Assembly: GCF_954871325.1 (NCBI RefSeq)
Contig: NC_088775.1
Span: 63,775,561 to 63,839,560, forward strand
Length of the DNA stretch: 64,000 nucleotides
Reading direction: 5' to 3'
From: Gordionus sp. m RMFG-2023
Lineage: Eukaryota; Nematomorpha; Gordioida; Chordodea; Parachordodidae
Shown here: in pieces, positions 60,301-64,000 of the stretch
Layout: every line of letters begins with the position of its first letter
Position numbering within the stretch: the stretch's first letter is position 1
Notes under the pieces: generated by a model
Databases searched by the model: none
The model's input: only the letters and a program-made list of their open reading frames with translations
Told to the model about the DNA's origin: nothing
Made by a program: the position numbers and the translations under genes

Positions 60301-62262
60301 ACAAATTTATTTGGCGGTATGATAAGGAGATTCATTTTGCTGGAAGGTGATAAAATAATTAAAGGATCAGTAATTTTCTGAGGATATCATTTTATTTAAG
60401 ACATTATTAGAATATTCAAGGCATCGAACCTTATACTTTTGCACTATATGAAAATTTAATGGTTCTTATAAGTAATCAAGATATAAACTGCTCGGGTTCT
60501 TATGATCCTACTCAAAACTATATCAAATTTTAATCGTTACGGAATAGTTTTTCTATTGCTCTTTTGCCATTTTCGATATTATAACCCAATTAAATCTTTT
60601 CTTCTTTTGTAATGTTGTTAAAAATGTCTTCTTCTAAGGATATTTGTAATAGGATGATGTAAACAAAATTTCAATTTTTATCTTATAGAACGAATATCCT
60701 ATTTGACTGTGATCTTCTTTGATACGTTCATATGAAAGTGTCCCTCAATTGCAGGAATCTTATCAAATCCTATTTTTGAAGAAACATGCCGATTTTTCAT
60801 AGAATCCTCCTATTTCAAATTAGTTATCCTTTGAAGTTCCTTTGAAAGGTTTTACCCAGATATTTTTATATTTCTGTTGTATATCTCTAATGTTAGATTA
60901 ACTTATGGCTAATTAGTTTACTATCTTTTCTTGAATTTTCTTATTAGATAATAGCGATCTCACAAATGCGGATATTTTAAGTTTTACATTCACTAATTTG
61001 AAGAAATATTAAATTAAAATATAATTGTATTAAAAATAAGCAGGCAATAGTTATTTTTTAAAAATAGGTATGGGTGAACATTTTGTTGACCTTAGCAGAG
61101 TGGGCGGATCTTTTTTTAAAACCTATATTTTCTTTATAATTTTTAAAAATTAAATTCTAAATAAATTTTTACATAATAACTTCATATATATTTATGTATA
61201 TTGTTTAAGATTTTAATTTTTTTAAGAGATTAATAATTATTTTTGAATGTGAAAATTAATGTAAACTAAAATGGGTGGGATATCAATGAAGTAGGGTAAT
61301 ATAGTGCACTATTTGTTCCAAGATTTAATGTATATATAATCTATGTTTTAAACGATCCAATTAGATTAGAACAATCTGATGGCAAGATATTTTTATTACA
61401 TTATGTTATGATATCAGACTTCAGTATACGATTGGAAATCTTCACCACTAATCTAATTTACAATAAACAATTATTTGATTCATATAAGACTAAGTTATAC
61501 ATAAACAATCAGGTTTGGTAAGTGGAAGTTGATAATTTGCTGGACCAATTTTTTAATTTATTAAAGTTAAGATTTAGATCCCTGAGCTAACAAAGCGTCA
61601 AGTATGATTAATACCTCTAATTTCAACGTTTTTATTAAATATTTCTAAGTCATTTTGAGATGAATAATTAGAAAGCATATTACAATAATAGTGACCTTTA
61701 AATTTAACGAAGATGACCACTCCCACCTATGAATTAAATTTCTCCTTTGTAATGAATTAGGGGTTGATTAGGTTCTATAAGGAGACTAACCTAAATAATA
61801 CAATATAGGCCTATCAAAATTTATACCATATTTTTTTAGATTCGAAATTTACAAATGGTAAATTATTCAATTAGAAAAATTTAAAAGGAATACGAATAAA
61901 TAAAATCCTGACTAATAAATTTATATTATTTTTAAATATACAAAAATTTTAAATTTTAGTAAATAATGCAATAAAATGTTTGAATTTAATCCTTTTTGTT
62001 GTCTTCTTAGAAAAATATCTGGGAAAAAAGAATTCGATTCAAAATTTACGAATATATTATTCGATTATTTTTTTAGGCATAAAATAATGTAATAAGTATT
62101 TAATCAAAATATCTTATACTTTTAATTCCCCTCATAAACAAAGGTATTCGAGCTGATTTGGAGAAAATATTGAGCAGCGAATCAAAGGAATCTTCAAAAG
62201 TTTCTCAACTTTCCCGACAAAGTGAAATGGAAACTGCCTTAGCCTTTAAAAATTTTAGCTAA
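48364..62262 (+). CDS. PDCL3: phosducin-like protein 3 (PDCL3 / VIAF) gene, six coding exons
   Basis: A cytosolic thioredoxin-fold co-chaperone family that works with the CCT chaperonin (family knowledge). Exons: 48364-48487, 48546-48630, 58150-58290, 58896-59090, 60291-60316, 62144-62262. All junctions are GT-AG and keep frame, giving about 229 residues; family members are near 240. N-terminal match: KTEWEDALIKKNIIEPKK (human-type DTEWNDILRKKGILPPK). Then SEELDEDNDEYFQKYK|QKKAQ, FSQVLEITGEDF, LYVLVHLYQ|NSILPCQLINRS, FVKIISTRCIPNFPDSNLPQ, FGG|IRADLEKILSSE, ending FKNFS. A stop lies just before 48364, so a 5' exon is needed; ATG at 47920 with donor at 47935 (MTKIR) is one in-phase option. Exon 5 (26 bp) and the exon 4 donor (aa|gtcg) are the least certain. 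Confidence 0.8.
49196..49218. mobile_element. hAT right-tip remnant
   Basis: Gaattcctggttatgggcctg resembles the right ends of the CAGG...GTAGCC group, preceded by a GC-richer 150 bp. No left partner was found. Confidence 0.35.
49877..50597 (+). mobile_element. short hAT remnant with dimerisation domain
   Basis: Tips tagagatctgcatta and the complement of taatgcagacctcta; flanks atatgctt and atcagcat match at 5 of 8. Near both tips are gggtgggt/gggcaggtt repeats. 50094-50261 encodes the hAT C-terminus: LARKILAIPANSASSEQGFS then LNPENVDLLLFLYY and a stop. The rest of the transposase has been deleted. Located in the 9.5-kb PDCL3 intron. Confidence 0.85.
50598..52891. other. PDCL3 intron, no gene seen
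   Basis: AT-rich. A possible single hAT tip at 51806-51833 (attctggtaacgccactg) has no partner. Nothing else recognised. Confidence 0.4.
52892..54366 (-). mobile_element. hAT remnant with GTAGC-rich tips
   Basis: The right tip complement is cagagttgttaaagtagcgc; the left tip is worn (tttaaaactagcgacgct). Both sides carry repeated agtagc/gctact motifs. The minus strand encodes an N-terminal piece at 53643-53855 (FKEMEKHLNNFGIGGS) and the C-terminus at 53138-53392: HWLDPRTLKRIS, then LPSSASVERFNKAKLILSDR and RSRLGDD. The middle is broken. No clear target duplication. Confidence 0.75.
54371..56851 (+). mobile_element. hAT (DUF659-type) remnant
   Basis: Tips tggagatgtaaaggtaggaa and the complement of ttcccggaatttacatctct are inverted over ~25 bp. 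54789 starts MPRKTSNIWKHFIKD, the front of a BED finger. 55270-55506 carries LKDFTLISDGWINIHGESII and ASELIKVFEEIGSKKIF, the DUF659 region. 56050-56430 has NLLDPRYYG and VCSAFEKIHSKMSNRI, the C-terminal end. Many breaks. It starts only four bases after the previous hAT ends. Confidence 0.8.
56852..58149. other. PDCL3 intron, no gene seen
   Basis: AT-rich, with no recognised repeats. A short open stretch just before exon 3 (KGGPDDSLLNKYIALIY, 58090-58140) is in a different frame from the exon and is probably chance or a fossil of an alternative exon edge. Confidence 0.4.
58441..58779. mobile_element. worn hAT MITE in PDCL3 intron 3
   Basis: Left tagtgatctgcatcgggctt resembles the tips at 49877 and 44059. 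The right side has agcctgaccagcccgaacct in inverted sense. Flanks do not match. Confidence 0.45.
59400..59645 (-). pseudogene. coding-like minus-strand block, unidentified
   Basis: Reads SLADLKYICIIKLGIATITL, KDDDIVNPLYNKSHVTVCEK, VQQFQEE, one stop, then NSRLNISEHLSKLLTDMPSR. One stop in roughly 80 codons is unusual for this AT content. Within the intron between PDCL3 exons 4 and 5 and antisense to it. Family not recognised; an old transposase or host pseudogene are both possible. Confidence 0.35.
60094..60243 (-). pseudogene. coding-like minus-strand block, unidentified
   Basis: Forty-eight open codons ending in TGA: RNDYLKNILRVYMEIDNLEW, VPESYSFNAKNNILLSARST, AMSFE. It follows an AG acceptor-like site. 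Antisense within a PDCL3 intron. On the plus strand the overlapping piece from 60033 reads MSQAMHNSSLNEYICVYASL for 29 codons, about 20 bp after a TATATAAA. Neither peptide is recognised. Confidence 0.3.
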
Positions 62263-62528
62263 ATTTAATATTTTTTATATATACTTGTACTAAATTATTA
62301 AATAATGCTTTTTTAAAATATACGCTTTCTGAAGTGTTAGTTTTTAATATATTTTTTAACTGAAAATTTGAGATAAATAAAATCATCATTTTTGACTTTG
62401 ATGCCACTTAATAAAATAATATCGTACCCATAAAATATTATAATATAAAATAAATATTCCCATATAAATTTAGTATTAGTTGTTTTTACACAATAATTTT
62501 CATTAATATAATGTCTTATAAATTAGGT

Positions 62529-62834
62529 CTAGTTTAGGGTGTTATTTTTTGAACAATGCAAAGTATTGTTTTTGCTTGACATTTGAAGTTTTAAGATTTC
62601 TCCTACAACTTTAACATCTCTTTTCATTTCATAAGCGTGGTTTTCTGTGGCATTTATAAGGTTAGAATCATTGAGGGTTCGATGAACAGAATAGTTATCT
62701 GAGTATAATTCTTCGGGAACCTCAGTTAATTTAGTCGTTGTCACGATATAGATGTTATTAGTTCCCACAAAACTGTGAAAACTATTTGTTGGCTCTAATT
62801 TTGGTAACATTAATATAATTCGTAGGTTTATCAA
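62529..62834 (-). other. 101-residue open frame, unidentified
   Basis: Starts MINLRIILMLPKLEPTNSFH and includes TKLTEVPEELYSDNYSVHRT and AYEMKRDVKVVGEILKLQ. Composition is protein-like but no family is recognised. It faces the end of the PDCL3-like gene (convergent). Confidence 0.3.
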
Positions 62835-63479
62835 ATAAATATTAATTAAAATTATTATATCAAGAAATATGATTTTAAACGTAGCTCTTATATTTAGAAA
62901 AGGATTAGATCAATCATCCAATATTATTTAACCCTTTATTGCGCGACATATCAATAAATGATATAATTTAAAAAAAACACTTATTTTTGTCTTTAAAGGG
63001 CCCTTAATAAACAAAATAATTTTTAAACCGTAAAATAAATTTAAGTGTGTGTTATACAATGCGTGTAAAAGTATCATATTTTTTCAATTTCAAACCTATT
63101 ACAAAATAAAGAAATATAATTTTATTATTTGATAAATAATGTAATATAACAAATTTATATTAATTTTCATGAAATAATTTAAACAATCGTTTTTTATAGT
63201 AAAACATAATGATACACCATATTTGGTACAAATCACTTTCGTAACCAATTTATACCCAGGGGTTTTGCATCGAGCCTTTTAACTATTTTGGCCAATGTGC
63301 TATTAAATCCTGTCTTATTTCTTTGTGTATAATAAGATTTGTCAGCACTTTGCTAGATTTTTCTTCACATTTGGTGTCAATTGATATTTGTTTTTTACGT
63401 TAGCGTTCATATTTTGGTTACATTTAGAGAGTATCTGCTATTGAAATTTTAAATATTAATAATGGCATCTGTTCTCTTA

Positions 63480-63970
63480 CCTGTACCTTTAAAGCTATAA
63501 AATCTCGCCTATACATTAACCAAGATTTATGAGCATCATATCAAGTATATGGAATATACGGTGATGCCATTTACTTGATCTTATGTGAATCTAACTAAAT
63601 CTTTTAGAATTCTTTTTCAGTTGGAAACTGGCAAGTATAAATTCTTTTAGCTCTCGCTGTAGCAACCCTTTTGGGCGAGTAATACTTGAAGTTATATACC
63701 ACAGAATCAATTATCAAAACACAATTTAAAATTGAAATGTAGTGGTACCAATAGTTGAAATACCGCATTTCCGCTAGAATCAACATCTGTTGATCTTGAA
63801 TCAAGAATTTTCTCATCTGATGAAATACTAAGGTTAGAATCAGAACTATCTTCTGGAATACAAATATTTTGACTATAGGTAGCAAATAAATAACATTTGA
63901 TAATATAAAAAAAAATTTCAAAAAAGCCCAAATTCATATTGCATTTGTGCGCATTATGTATATGGTACAC
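63480..63970 (-). pseudogene. probable piggyBac-like transposase remnants
   Basis: 63480-63590 reads SSKWHHRIFHILDMMLIN, then after a frame change YDAHKSWLMYRRDFIALKVQ, fitting the piggyBac block 'KWW.R+F..LLD+.+.N...+Y.......FR..+A'. Upstream on the same strand, 63770-63860 is an acidic Ser-rich stretch (EDSSDSNLSISSDEKILDS) of the kind found at piggyBac N-termini. The catalytic middle is missing between them. No TTAA-flanked tips were identified. Confidence 0.4.
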
Positions 63971-64000
63971 ATACCTTAAAATTTAAATTTTATATACTAT

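Noticed and set aside
62529-63970. A continuous minus-strand host gene
   Set aside because: The open pieces could not be joined through convincing splice sites, and one part looks piggyBac-like.
1-64000. tRNA, rRNA, histone or snRNA genes
   Set aside because: No stretch with the needed base pairing and conserved boxes was noticed; short GC-richer patches were all transposon tips or the islands listed.

Overview
The window is eukaryotic nuclear DNA: very AT-rich, with GT-AG introns, a host protein gene split by short and very long introns, and wall-to-wall DNA transposons. The mix (many hAT families including DUF4371/TTF, BED-finger and P52rIPK-like types, PIF/Harbinger with a MADF partner, pogo with a C-terminal zinc finger) fits an arthropod, perhaps a sap-sucking hemipteran, but that is inference; nothing fixes the species. 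No tRNA, rRNA, CRISPR or bacterial operon was seen.

Layout. 1-3.8 kb: 3' end of a pogo element, short related inverted repeats, and a doubtful gag fossil. 3.8-11.1 kb: element A, an hAT relative with long inverted arms made of ~117-bp tandem units, interrupted by a complete 3.6-kb hAT (5208-8794) with a perfect 8-bp target duplication. 11.1-15.7 kb: mostly non-transposon DNA with one probable host terminal exon and one MITE. 15.7-19.4 kb: an hAT split by a second hAT. 19.8-22.8 kb: element F, a foldback-like element whose centre holds an intact-looking terminal exon. 23.0-24.45 kb: a tandem duplication that is the landing site of the next element. 24.45-47.5 kb: element B, a 23-kb hAT-type inverted-repeat element with a perfect 8-bp target duplication, carrying its own broken BED/hAT transposase and a pile of nested elements: a minisatellite-bearing hAT, a nearly whole hAT, MITEs, a third foldback-like element (C) that holds a Harbinger, and two further hATs in its right arm.

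47.9-62.3 kb is the only recognisable complete host gene: a phosducin-like protein 3 (PDCL3/viral-IAP-associated-factor type) gene on the + strand. Six coding exons join in frame to about 229 residues. One intron is 9.5 kb and filled with hAT remnants, one exon is only 26 bp, and the start codon exon is not settled. The last 2 kb contains minus-strand coding-like remnants, one of which resembles the C-terminal part of a piggyBac transposase.

Most striking: at least four elements (A, B, C, F) independently show arms built of tandem subrepeats in inverted orientation. Insertion order can be read from target duplications, and an 'empty site' paralogue of the 23-kb element B lies 1.3 kb from its left end.
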